Positions 44,549 to 56,425 are shown, numbered from the stretch's first letter. The stretch is 64,000 nucleotides of DNA from Malaya genurostris (GCF_030247185.1 NC_080571.1:9086001-9150000); one strand, 5' to 3'. Made by a program: numbers and translations. Notes: generated by a model not told the origin, from the letters alone.

Positions 44549-45177
44549 CAGGCATGGCAAAAACACGGATCCGTTCTGCACGGTACTCACCTTCACTCGT
44601 GAGCACACCACCAGGAGTATTGAATGCTACGCTTCGTGCCCGTGTTGAGAAACACACACCGAACGCAGTAGAAAAAGCACCCGTAGCGGTGGTCGTGTAA
44701 TTGTCAACCACCGGTGCTTGGATTTTCGGGCAGCACTGAAGTCGAGTGTTCCTGACTTCGGCAAACACCGAAGCCGAGTGTTTCCGATTTTGCCATATAC
44801 GTTGCTTGTGCTATAAGCACCTATAGAGCCACGGTATGACGAAAAATGCGTTTGAATGATTAATTCTTTTTTTTTATCGATACGCGTCTGATTGAATTCA
44901 ATTGATTGACAATATAACCAACGCATTGGTGCTCTTCGGTGCCTTCGCGAAATTGAAAACACTCGGCTCCGATGTTTAACTAAACTGAAAACACGCGGTT
45001 TCGGTGTATGCCGAAGCTTGAAACACCAGTGCCGAAAATAAAACAGCCCCACGAGCACCGTGGCTTCGGATATTGCGTTTCGTGTTTCTCTTTGTGCACT
45101 GGCACGCAATGGCATTCTCAATACACGCGGTGGCGGTGATTATATGAAGCACGCAGTGCAGTGTTTGGACATGCCTG
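44549..45177. mobile_element. Non-autonomous hAT element, 629 bp
   Basis: Left end CAGGCATGGCAAAAACAC and right end (complement) CAGGCATGTCCAAACAC are inverted repeats. The flanking 8-bp direct repeat GTTCATGC is perfect (44541-44548 and 45178-45185). The interior repeats variants of CACTCGGCTTCGGTGTTTGCCGA in both orientations (about 44730-44790 and 44960-45030), giving a GC-rich, self-complementary body. The 164-aa minus frame at 44627-45121 reflects this composition and shows no transposase motif. Confidence 0.92.
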
Positions 45178-45185
45178 GTTCATGC

Positions 45186-46018
45186 GCTATATTCAGTAGA
45201 AGGAAATGTCGAATAATACTGTTTTAATAGTTTTGGTTCCTACCAACAGTTTTTTACTAAGGTGCTCATAAACCTATTTTCATTTTTTTTACATTTCGTC
45301 TTCAACTCATGGTTGTTTTAGTAGTTCACATTAAACCTTTTTCTTATATCATTTATTTATACCTTTAACCTTGTTACGGTCCTTCGCCAGGTTCATTTTA
45401 AACTTCTAATGCACTTAACAGTCCAACATGAACCGCTAAGCTGACGTACCACAATGCCACAGTTTCGAATATTGGTCCGAAGCTAATAATTCTTTGAGAT
45501 CGATATTCGTTCCTCAAAACGATCGAATTGTGGAAATTCTTCAATTTCAAACATGATCAAGTGAATTTTACTTGAATTCAAAGCTTCTGTTGCTGAATAT
45601 GAATCAATTTAATTGCCACCTATTCTGCGTGAATGACACACAAAGTGGATCGGCTAATCAACATAATAATTAAATCCATTCCTGTCCGTTTTTCTCCTTT
45701 GAAATATATTAATTGAAAAGTGCTGGATATAGTTTTCATTCAGTTGGCGTGGACGATAATTTTTTAATTTCGAATTAATGCAGGGGTCATTTGAAAATGT
45801 TATACCTAGTATGACTGTTTCTGGCGGATAATGGCGGAAATCCAATAAGACAAACTTGATTCCAAAAGTTTTAGAGAAATGATTATTCAAGTTATTTATG
45901 TTTATGTTGCTAAAAATTTAATTAAAAATTTGTGAATACATGAAGAGAGTAATATGTTTTCTCTAAATTATGCCAAGAGATATTCACGAGCAAGTTCTGC
46001 TCACTTGAATATAAAAAA
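45186..46018. other. No gene recognised
   Basis: AT-rich, with short frames only. Confidence 0.4.
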
Positions 46019-46772
46019 CCTGTTTTAATCCACCTAGTGGTGTAATGATGCCTTTCTCATGTATAATATTGTGGTATTCAATTCAAACATTTTTTCTTCT
46101 ATTTTTGAAAGAAACCAAGAGATTGTTTGTGCATTAACTAGTATAACATACATAATAAAAAAGTGCTTTGATTGCGTAGGTCATCCTTAAGAAAACGATG
46201 TGGGTTCACTATTATATGCACTTCCGGCACCGGAACCCGAGAACCGGTATGATCAAAGTCGGTTCGTGCAGCCATCAACTAACACTACTAGTACGCACTC
46301 TAAATTACGATTTAAATGTTTGTCGCATCCGAAAGTATGCAGTAATTTTTGGTAGGACCATAAGACCTTTCAATTGACCCTAAGATTGGGAATAACGGTT
46401 TAGAGTCCAGTTTATAAAATTTTTTACGGTTTTTGTTCCGCCAGTTTAAGTGACGGTGTACAATACTGAACACACTTTACCCTATAACTTCGGAACCGGA
46501 AGTCGGATCCGGATGAAATTCAGGAATTCCGTATTCGACCAAGAGACCTTTCATTTGAATCTAAGTTTGGGGAAATCGGTCAAACCATCGCTGAGAAAAG
46601 TGAGTGAGATCCATTTTGGTATATATGACCATTATTTCCGGTACTTCCGGAACCGGATACCGGGAACCAGGATAGCCGGAAAATGTATATGACACTTGGC
46701 CCTCCGGGCAAATTTTCACTAGTCCGTTTTTCAAGTGATTGCATAACCTTTCTTTATGAGAAAGGCAAAAAT
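46019..46772 (-). repeat. Dispersed 'CCTTTCTC/CCACCTAGTGG' repeat, copy 6
   Basis: Begins CCTGTTTTAATCCACCTAGT followed by GGTGTAATGATGCCTTTCTC, the same opening as copy 2 at 13020, and ends TTTATGAGAAAGGCAAAAAT. The interior has GGAACCGGAAGTCGGATCCG, GACCTTTCATTTGAATCTAA and a GGCCCTCCGGGC palindrome at about 46700. Non-coding. Confidence 0.8.
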
Positions 46773-47587
46773 GCTCCATACAATACGAGTTTAAGACGTA
46801 TTCACGTTTAAAATTGAAAATGTAAAGGATGTAAAAATTCAAAAACAGACAAAAAAGAGGTACCCAGTTTGCTTTCTTATCGCTTCTAAGACAGTCGACA
46901 AAACGAATCGCTTTCCGCCGGGACAATAGAAACAAGAAACAGTGCAGCGTGCCAGTATGTTTTAGAGTGATTTAGAGGGCTATTTTCACGCTTCAAATCT
47001 GATTTTCTCAGAAACGATGACGAATATTAAAAAAATCCAACTGACAATCTCTTAGAAAATTAGTTTAGATTATGCTGTGAACATTTCAGAATGATTCATT
47101 GACTTTAGTGGTCGGGAAAGTCTTTTTTCTGAAGGAAGAATTGCATTGCTGAAAACGTCAACTTTCAACGTGTTTAATGAATATCTCGCCTTCAAAGGCA
47201 TACATCAAAAATCTATCCAGACAATGTCATTTTGCACATATGAGAGAGAGCATGGAGAGAAATGTAATACGTATGTAAGAGCGAGCCACGTAGATATATA
47301 CGACCTACTGGCCTCAGCCCTTAAAGGCGTACGTTTGTTAAGCATGCGCTTGAGAAGATTATTCCTTCTTTTGTGACTTTCGGTCAGGACACACGAATTC
47401 CATTTAAATCACTTGTCACCTACATCCATCAGCTGGCGTCATGTCAATATTGTGAGAAAGCTGCTCAGAAGACAACGGTACTTCCTCTACATCGACGAAA
47501 AACAACCCCAGTACAACTTTTATCTATGAAACCATAATCTACAACCAATGTACTAAAAGGCACGACTATGTGAGCTATAAATAAATA
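46773..47587. other. No gene recognised
   Basis: Frames at 47146-47376 and 47465-47650 are featureless. Probably old retroelement DNA upstream of the SINE tail. Confidence 0.35.
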
Positions 47588-47665
47588 TAATCGGCTGCGA
47601 AGTCTGTTGAAACAGAAAGGCCAAATTCCACAAAAGGAACGGAATGCCAAGACTTTGCTTTTTTG
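47588..47665 (+). repeat. 3' fragment of the tRNA-Val-like SINE
   Basis: ATCGGCTGCGAAGTCTGTTG followed by AAACAGAAAGG and CAAATTCCAC matches 24888-24930 nearly base for base, without the tRNA-like head. Confidence 0.75.
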
Positions 47666-49834
47666 TTTATCAAATAAATTTCAAAAGATTTTTTTGAGTA
47701 AATCTAGTTTGGAAATCAATTTTATCCCACCAGATGGTGTATTACTGACTTTCTTATTGACTCATTTAATCTCATATGAAAGATCGATGTAACTTTCAGT
47801 TAGAAGTTGTTTGATCACTACTTCCAATGTTTCTGAACCTGGGAACGAAATATGCGAAGTCAATTTGTTTTGCCATCAAATGAAACGATCTACGAATGAT
47901 CTAACCCAGTTTCCACCCTAACTGCTGTTAAACCGTTTGTTTGGAGCTAGTTTTGAACCTATTTTCAAAATTGTTAAACTGAAATTCGAGTCAGTTTCGA
48001 ACCTGATAAAAAGGTTTGCTGAAACCCCCGTTGTTAAGGGCGAACGCCATTAAAATCGTTCAATTCGTTCATCACAAGTTGTATCAGATTGAAAAGATTA
48101 CATACCGAAGAACCAAATTAAAACAAGACTATCGAAGTTTCTACCGTGATCATAACCATGAAGACCCAATTCCATAAGCTACGAACTTAAGCATCCAGCA
48201 TTCCATCCACTAACCGAAACCACAATCGCTTTCAAATGGATTGCTTTTCCAACTAGCAAAGCAAAGCCCCTTCCAAACACGGCTGACGTGACGAAAATGG
48301 AAGCACCTGCATTTTCACAATTTCAACCAATTACAGTACGCTGCGCTACTATTTTGGTTCACCTTTCGGCGGTGCGAATGAAACAATAATAATAATTTGA
48401 TATTTCATTCTCATCATCAACCCGCATCAACTCTCTCTCTCCGCCCACGTTCTTCTCCGCGGCCACACTCGGTGCAAGGCAGTGGACAGAGAAGTTCAGA
48501 CCTTCAACGTTCGCGATGATGACGCTGGTAAATAACAAATATATTTCGTTCCGTTACCGAGTCCTCCAGGATAGTCCAGAATCCCGCCCGAATCTTGTGC
48601 TGATTCTCTCCCCTCGTTCTGTTCGTGCCGTGTGGTACCTATAGACAATATGTGCCCTGCTCTGCGGATCTGGGCTCTGACCAGCAGCAACGGGGATCGA
48701 AAGGAAAATGGTTTGTGCTCGCTTATTTTTGGGTTTGCCCGGCAGCGTGGCTGCACGAACGGAAGGCCGGATCCCGACATCGGAAATGGCCAGCTCCGGG
48801 TGAACAAGTCAGCAGCAAATTTTCTAGTTAAATTAATTGTAAATTTTGCAATTATTATTTTGCGGTTAGGTAAATTAAATATCAGATAATTTCATCGTTT
48901 TCTCGCTGCCGGAGGTTCGGAATGGAACGAGATGCTATACGGGTAGCAGTTTGTATTATTGAGTTATCATCTGCACTGAGAATCGTCAGCTAGTGTTACA
49001 TTCATAGCTAAATTTTATGCAACCTGATTCCGAAACTCCATATTTGATTCAAATGACTCTGAATGAATTGAATTACTTGGTCGTTTCTAAGAAATTTTCG
49101 ACTTCCACTATCTTACCATCGAACAGGGCACTCGACAAAAGATCTACGGTAGCCAAAACTATAGCTGCATCATTTCCAACATCTATTGCGGAAGTCGAAA
49201 ATATAAAATGCAAATTATTAGCCAAAGTTTTTACCTTCAATAAATTTCTTCAAGAAAATCCTTCCTTCACTCACTCTCTTTTGTGTCGCAAGAAGCATCA
49301 AGTTCTGTGGCCACCTCCCGTGGCTTATTGTTCGGGTGAACTCTTCCAGAAACTGCATCCCAACGATGAAGACAATCAGATGAGAGAGCGAGACCAACAA
49401 CAATCGGAGTTGAAGCCGCTTCTCACCATCCTGTACCACATCCACCCGGGGCGGCTATCTGCAAATTATGCCAAAAGCCAAGTCCGCTTTTCAGCAACAA
49501 TATTTCCTATTATCAACTGTAAATTGTAGGACTTTTATCAAAGAAAATGACCAAATTTGTTCGGCGGAGAAAGAGGTACGACAGTTGATAAAAACTTTTC
49601 TGTTTCGGAACTACCTCACACAAATGATACTTTTTCGATGGACCACTGGGGACGGATGAATACCGAAGAAACCGGGAGGGATCCAAGAAGTGAAATTAAT
49701 TGTCTATAATTTAAATTTTTATCCTATCGTAACCGAGCGGAAGTCTTCGTCGTCGTTGGTTACTGGGACTTGGGTTTCGAAGTAATTTACAGCTTTTGGT
49801 TTTGCTCTGTTTTGTGCCAAGTTATGTCAATTGT
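47666..49834. other. Mostly unique DNA, no confirmed gene
   Basis: GC-richer around 48250-48830. The uninterrupted plus frame at 49017-49529 (170 aa, starting MQPDSETPYLIQMTLNELNY) is the longest open frame here without transposon similarity. I recognise no domain, and a chance frame is the simplest reading, though a lineage-specific exon cannot be excluded. Confidence 0.35.
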
Positions 49835-49837
49835 GTT

Positions 49838-49880
49838 GCTAACTGAAGTCTTCTATTGTGTACTCTCTCTCCAGGTAAGT
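49838..49880 (+). promoter_or_regulatory. Candidate recursive splice site (zero-length exon)
   Basis: Branch-point-like GCTAAC (49838-49843), a pyrimidine-rich tract TACTCTCTCTC and the abutted signals CCAG|GTAAGT, with the junction at 49874/49875. This is the arrangement of ratchet points in long fly introns: a 3' splice site that regenerates a consensus 5' splice site with no exon between. Plus strand, the same as the Nup88 exon at 16136-16305, so both could belong to one long intron. That link is inference. Confidence 0.6.
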
Positions 49881-50389
49881 TTGACAAGATCGAACTAGAG
49901 GTGCAAGATGTTCACTTGGGTTTGTAGGTATGATTTGAGAAATTTAAATAATTCAACAACTTGGTTTAGAAATATTAGTAATTTATGCTTACTTTCGAAT
50001 AATACATTTCTGTTAACATAAGATTATCGGGGCCCACGATCCAGGTAATATTCTCAGTTACTGAATTTTCAATTCGAAATAAAGGTATAATTGACATTAC
50101 TGTGCGCAACATACGGAAATAAATTGAATATCAATCAAAAGTTTTCTAGTTCGAACCCAGTAAATGAATAGTTGCAAATTATTGGGGTCCATTTGTGGTT
50201 ATTATAGAGCATATTACAAAAAAATCACATAATTGCTGTTTGCTTTATTTGTCTAATGGTAATAACCAAATCTCGTATATAAAAAGGCTGTCGCCACATG
50301 TGACTAAACGCCCAACTTAAATCTCAACAGTTGAAATTTAACTCGTATTACAATAAAAACTATATTTAAAAAAATAGAGCACTTTGAGG
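49881..50389. other. No gene recognised
   Basis: AT-rich DNA between the splice-like site and the truncated transposon. Confidence 0.4.
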
Positions 50390-50935
50390 TGTTCAGTTCC
50401 ATTCTTTTTGAATTTTTTCAAAACCGTTGCCATTTCGCAATAATAGAGAATCTATCGATTTTTATGCCATTGTCCTGTTGTTGACACTTCTATCTCACCA
50501 TTTTCGTAACCGTTTGTTTGTTTCCATCAGTCTGTTTCGAAATAAAGGGACTTCAAGTAGAACAACATCGAATTATTGTGTACAAATTTGTGCACAGAAC
50601 CCAGGCTGTCACTGGGAAAGATAGCCGAAATGCAAGGAGTAAGCGAGAATGCCGTGCCAAGAGCGATCAGGAAATTCGGTGAAAATAACACTTTTGAGAA
50701 TAAACCGAAATTGGGCCGATAAAAATGTCCTGCTAAACCTCATTTGAATGAGCGTATACTGAAGACGTTCGAGTAGAAGTAGGAAGTTTCAGGGCAGGAT
50801 GTGGTCCAAAAAGTTGGAACAAAGTGCTAAAGAACGTTTGAATCTTTAATTCTGTAAAAAGAAAAGGCAGCAAAAGCACAGTCCGAAAAAAAAGCAATCC
50901 AGCGAAAGATTTACGATAAATACTTGCGATGATGT
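50390..50935 (+). pseudogene. Truncated ITmD37E copy (N-terminal half of transposase)
   Basis: Non-coding leader (AACCGTTGCCATTTCGCAAT at 50423-50442) matches the sub-terminal region of the intact element. Coding then reads LSLGKIAEMQGVSENAVPRA, IRKFGENNTFENKPK, stop, ERILKTFE, stop, DVVQKVGT, in the same order as LSLRKTAKMEGVSEMAVRNA, KRILKAFEQKKEVSVRDVVK in the gene at 3814-4839. Several stops and small deletions are present, and similarity ends near 50935 before the catalytic domain. Plus strand. It shows that the family is multi-copy and that the intact copy is distinctly younger. Confidence 0.8.
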
Positions 50936-53379
50936 TTGAATTTGTTGCTTCATTTTTGCCTTTCTCATATCGGTAGGCTATGCTTTGTAAACAAGTTGAC
51001 ATCACTGGCAGTACGATGCGGTACCTAAGTGTTGCTCCCAAAAAAGTCCAATTTCAATGTGTATCAAACAACTTATAGTAAAGTAATTGGTCAACACAGT
51101 TGTTTTGAGTGATAGTGGCAAGTGTGTATTGATTAGTGAAAAATTTTAAAAGTGTCATTTATTGAATATTGCTGATTCACGAAACTGAAAAATGTTCAAG
51201 TGACGGAAATTGCGAATCGAACCTCCCGATAGCCGGCTGTCTAAAGTTTTACGAGTTTTGGAAGGAAGGCAATATAATATTATTCGAAAATTTACTAACA
51301 AACAACCCCTTCCTGTGATGCATGTGGAAATGCAGAGGATTCCTCGGTTTCTAGTAGCAACATGCATTGAACAATCCTTCCTTCCTAAGTAGTTTTGCAT
51401 TCGAACGTGGCCGGTGTCGGTATTGATCAGCGCAGGGATCAATGCAGTTTACACAATGTGAAACTACGTGCTATTCCCAAACAAGTTGTCTCAAAAAAAA
51501 AACATTTTGCAAGCTTAATTGGTTCTGATCAATAACGGAGTAGCAACACACGGACGGTCTGTAATCCCGAGTAGAGTGTGTGATCAAAAAGAAAACTCAA
51601 TTTGATGTTGTACTGTTCGCATATATCGATCACTCAATCTGCTATCGTTTTGGTCGTTTTAACGGTTAAAAGATCAAAATCGAAAGCAAAAAAAATGATG
51701 TTTGACATCAAACTGAAAACTAATTTTGCTCTCAGTGAAAGCACATTGAAAACTTAATATGATGCAGATTTTCTCGAAATGACACGTCGCGAGCATAAGC
51801 TAAAAATAGACTTGCCAAAAAAGGCCCGGGATAGTATACATTTAGGCGATTTACTCGCAACCAAAAAAAATAGATTGTATGCAACCCACTATCACACTAC
51901 GGAGGGAATCCGGTTTCGAACTTAGGTGATTTGGAATGCTAACTTTTTGCGATTGCTATGGACTGTAAGTGTTAGCTATAAGTAGACGGAAAATGTTCGG
52001 TTATATGACAAGCAGTGTTGTTTGAGCACAGTATAAAAATGTTCTCTTCGTCCTTCTCATATCCAAAACTGTAGCATTTGAACATTATAACATTATCTAC
52101 TTGATTTCACACAACTCGCACATGTAATCACTTTGAAATACGTATTTAGAGGCTCTGAAGACCGAACGTTTTACAGTGAAGTCTTCTACGACACAGGGAA
52201 CGTGAACTAGGAATCCGGCAATAAGGTATACCAGATCATTTGTTTTTTCGAAGTTTCAATTTAATAATTGACCCTTTTGAGGGTTAGTTCTGACTCCTAC
52301 TGCGTCCATTAGCTCATCCAATAGCAAAATCTAAATAAAAATGATGTGCTGATACAAACAAACTCAAAATAGGTTACGAAATCAACAACAAAATGTATAA
52401 AAATTTCAGCTTATTTTATAATTTATAGCAGTTAATCGCTTAGTTCAAATAATGTTCTTAAGTAAATTTAATAATAAATAACGAAATAGCTAATATGATA
52501 TTTAAAAAATAAGAGGAATATGTTTTATTAAACTCAAATCGCTGTGACTATATTAGTATTATATTAGGTTAAGAATTCTATGTAAAAGTGATGATACGGC
52601 AAAGAAAAACTTATGTAAATTGCCTTAAGATATAAACGTATTTATGGAAAAAAAATTGTTTTTTCGTCTAATTGGGACAATGAACGATTATCTCGCTTCT
52701 GACCACAGATAGAACCATAATGTCTTCAGTAAATTTTTAGTTCTTGTGTAGGCTTATAATTTACGATCATTTGATGCAGAATTAGTCCTGTGACTCAAAA
52801 TTATGCAGATTTAGTTGAACGGTTTCTTTGGAAAAGTGTATTAAAGTTCAAAGATCCATTAGATGAATTATAAAATACTTTACATAGCATGTAGCGTTAG
52901 TGAGTATATGAAGTTCTAAGCATTTATAACTAGGAATGAGAATTGTATTGAAAAGTGTCTTCGACACAGTTTGTAGACTACTTAGGAATAGACTTAATAT
53001 ATTTTCTTGATGGCTCCTATAAGCCGCTAAAGTATTTTTAAGTATTAGCTCTAGGTTCTGAAATCTGAGAAATTTAATGTAGTAATAGTTTGAATTTCGT
53101 AAATAATTAATTTTCCATACTGTTGGATATAAGGTTATGAGTATTTTCAGAACAGGTTTGACGAGTAGATGATTTGTATTTTAGTTTTCCGCTTGTACTC
53201 GATAACAGTACCACCGAAAATGAAACGAAATTTGATGAGTACCACCATTCATCTCAGATTCAGTTGTCTCATATACTAAAACCATAGGTTAGAGTGAGAT
53301 CAACTGTCTCTGTTTGAGAGCTACATTGGCACTACAAGTTTGATGAAAACTTGCTTCGAGTTTTCTCGTGGCGATGACA
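50936..53379. other. AT-rich DNA, no gene recognised
   Basis: Opens with a short piece of the CCTTTCTC family (GCCTTTCTCATATCGGTAGG at 50957-50976). The frames at 50733-51041 and 51155-51442 are featureless. The remainder is very AT-rich. Confidence 0.4.
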
Positions 53380-53547
53380 GCAGTATTGCACAATTATCGA
53401 ACTATTTTTTCTTCGGTATTGTTTCTTACAGTCGAAGTAAAGACATTGCATTCAATTTTACCACAATTCGTTGTTTGAGAGTCGACTAGTCCGCAAATTA
53501 ACATGACGACTCTACTGATGAGATGACTATTGCTTCAATAACCCTAC
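53380..53547 (+). repeat. Dispersed repeat pair, copy B
   Basis: Matches 41589-41735 in order and orientation, with an extra ~20 bp (TTGTTTGAGAGTCGACTAGT region) in the middle. Confidence 0.6.
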
Positions 53548-55200
53548 TATGCTGGGTTAGAATGAACGATATTCAATTCAATTCAACCCTACTATGCAAT
53601 CACTGTAAATACCGAATAACGTATGATTTGTATATTGAAAGATCCATAATTCCATGAATTGAATTTTGATTTTAAAAATTACGATTTCAAGAAAAGCGAG
53701 TTCATTAGAAGTGATTTGATCAAATTTAAAGGACTTGTTAGTTGGTGCACAAAAATTATTTTGGCTATCCAGATCCTCTATTTCTGGATGCCCTGAAAAT
53801 AATGGTCAAAAGACTTTGGAATTGAACTTCGCGACGTTGTATGACTACAAATGTCTAAACATTTTTTAAAACTAAACTTAACTTTGTATTTTTGTGTCGC
53901 CATTTGAAATTTACTTAATTTCAATGGATTCTTTCAGTTATTGAATTTAATATTTTCATATTTTGAGTATCACAAAACTTTTGCCTTAAAAGTTTTTTTT
54001 AAAGCGAACAGCAAAATAATAACAATTGAAAATTTGATGAGTTGATATCATATTAAGATTTCAAACTGATGTTACTATTATAATCAGATTTCAATTTGTT
54101 CTCATTTTGATGTTAGACTTCACTCGGGATGCTAATCATGGATGGTTTTTATCGTATCAAAGAACGCTCTCTAGCAACTTTTCACACGATTCAATCAGTC
54201 CAATCAAAAAGAGACAGATACCATCGCAGCAACAAAAAACCGGCATGGTTCATTTAACAAGGAATTTATAGCAGTCCGAGCGCGAATTTCTCTCGATGAC
54301 CCGTCTGAGCATCACGAGTTAGCACTCTGCTGTGGGGATTCTCTCTGAAGCAACAAAAGGTCGCTTATTCTCGTTTCGCGATCCGATTCAAAATGGGCTG
54401 TTGATAATTGCGATAGAATCATTTTACTATTGCCACTTATTCTAACTATGTGCATATAACCTTTGTATATGTTGTGTATATGAAAATGTATGTGAATGCT
54501 TAAAACAAGTCGTCAAGTCGAATCATCGATTCGATTTTCTACGATAATTGTCAACTTGCGATTCTCTCTTGGTAAATTCCACACAGCACCAATCATAACC
54601 AGACTGTAATTTTTTAAGGGCCGTGAAATACTCAGAGTATGAAGTGGAGCAAAGAAATATAGAAAAATTCTCTCACGGTTCATGCATTGAGAGACACGAG
54701 TTCTTGTAGCATCTTCTACCGGATTGGAAATGTCGTATACAATACAGAAAAATATCGAGCAGCTTCTGTCAAATTATCGGCAATCACCAACTCTGATGCT
54801 AATACTAATGCTCATATAGGAAGGCTATGCAATCATTGTGAAAACTAACTTTTCAACTCATAGAAAGCTAATTGTAACTGGAACTCTTAATGGAACGTAA
54901 AATGAGAGTACTAATTCCAAATACCGTAGTATCACTGAAGAAGAATGTAATTAACATCCGAAATACGTATCTGTATAATTAAATCTGTTATACTTCGTAT
55001 TTTGGCGAATGGAATTCAATGGTATTTTGAATTAGTACATTCATAAAAAGCTTTTGAATTTTATTTGCATACGAGTTTTGGTTCCGGTATTACAAGGAGA
55101 TACGCAAAAATTCAATTTCAAGGATGCGTTTCTGTTTATGGCAATGCGAAAATGAATAAAGTCCTTTGAACTAGTCCTATAATTCTTGAAGTGTGTACGT
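53548..55200. other. No gene recognised
   Basis: AT-rich, nothing recognisable except a short CCTTTCTC-family word near 54815-54835. Confidence 0.4.
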
Positions 55201-55475
55201 CTCAGAGAAACCAGATCTGCAGATTTGTCTGTAAATTTGCAGATTTCGTACATAGTGCTGCAGACATTTTTTGTTGTGCAGACTTTTGAAAATCGAGTTT
55301 TTCGCAGACTTTCGTCAAAATTTACAGACTTTTGCAATTGTCGCGACCTTTTTTTTTTCTTTGCTCGCCAAATCAGTTTAGCGTATCATAATTCATAGTG
55401 AAATGGCTGACAGCAAGACAAACTTACGATTTATTAATTTTTAGTTTGACGTAAAGCCGCCATGACTAAGTTCAG

Positions 55476-55633
55476 TTTTTGCAATGACTGAGCGGAAGTC
55501 CTGTCCTGTCCTGACTGAGCAGTTTGTCCTGTCCTGTCTCTGAGCGTATCTTTTTCCAAAAATTCATCTTTTCTGTTAGTTTTTCTTTCACTTGGCTTCT
55601 CCAATATATATTTCCGCTCAGTCATTGCAAAAA
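55476..55633. repeat. Small inverted-repeat element with 22-bp perfect ends
   Basis: TTTTTGCAATGACTGAGCGG plus AA at 55476-55497 is exactly complementary to 55612-55633. The 114-bp interior has GTCCTGTCCTG repeats and the words TCTGAGCGTATCTTTTTCC and AATTCATCTTTTCTG, which recur at 10372-10420. It is embedded in a wider CAGACTTTT/GCAGATTT-rich repeat (about 55205-55690) whose right edge, CCAACCCTG at 55686-55694, looks like a hAT end. Confidence 0.7.
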
Positions 55634-55734
55634 CCCAAGACAAACTTGCTGACTGCAGATTTTTTTTCGGATATACAGACTTTTCCAACCCTGTCTGAAG
55701 ATATTTGAAGTTTTTACCTGGCATCTCTGCTACG

Positions 55735-56425
55735 TCCTATCGGTTGATGGTGAAAAAATAAGATTTCGAATGTACCGTTTCCCAGCTCCTGATTCCGGAA
55801 GTACCAGAAACAATTGTCAAAAACTTCAAAAAAGAACTCACGTTATTTTCTCAAAGATGACTTAACCGATCTTCACAAACTTATTTTCAAATAAAAGGTC
55901 GTATGATATTTTAGACTGCTATTAAATATCATTCTAGTCCGACATCCAATTCAAGAAATGCAGAGTATAGTGAGCTGAAAATTTCAAACTGTCACTTGGA
56001 GTGACGACGCAAAAAGGGAAATTTGGCTCAAAACAAAATTTATTGATTATAATAGTTGAGGGTCAAACAAACTGATCTCGGTTATACCGGTTCTCAATTC
56101 CCTGTTCCGGAAGTACCAAAAATACTAATAAAATCTTCAAAATGGAACTGACTTGTTACTAGAAAAAATCCCACCGATTTTAACGAACTTAGATTCAAAT
56201 GAAAGGCCAGATCAGGTCTTCTATAATGTTATTGAATTCCACCCGAATCTGACTTCTGGTTCAGAAAATACAGGGTGAAGTGAGCTTTAAAAATTTATAA
56301 TTTTTTTTTTCAAACTTATGCTAGCTTGAGCTCTAACAAAGTTCATTGATATGTTTTTAGAAAAATATGACAGTAATATTTATAAGAATATGAGTAACAT
56401 GAGAAAGATGTCAACAAGAACCTGG
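55735..56425 (+). repeat. Dispersed 'CCTTTCTC/CCACCTAGTGG' repeat, copy 7
   Basis: Two rounds of the internal module: TTTTCTCAAAGATGACTTAA, CCGATCTTCACAAACTTA, then CACCGATTTTAACGAACTTA, with CCGACATCCAATTC and GAATCTGACTTCTGG, ending AACATGAGAAAGATG. Diverged, non-coding. Confidence 0.65.

Noticed and set aside
44627..45121. 164-codon minus-strand frame as a protein gene
   Set aside because: It lies wholly within a non-autonomous hAT element, and its openness follows from the element's repeated GC-rich words.
48483..48527. Possible 45-nt micro-exon (…GCAAGGCAG|…GACGCTG|GTAAAT)
   Set aside because: Weak donor. Joining to the Nup88 exon phase gives a stop after about 12 codons, and no recognised peptide.
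49017..49529. 170-codon uninterrupted frame as a gene
   Set aside because: No recognisable domain, no promoter or splice context, and codon content similar to surrounding non-coding DNA. Kept only as a note.
55205..55694. Complete hAT element ending at CCAACCCTG (55694)
   Set aside because: No matching left end or 8-bp duplication of TCTGAAGA could be found upstream.
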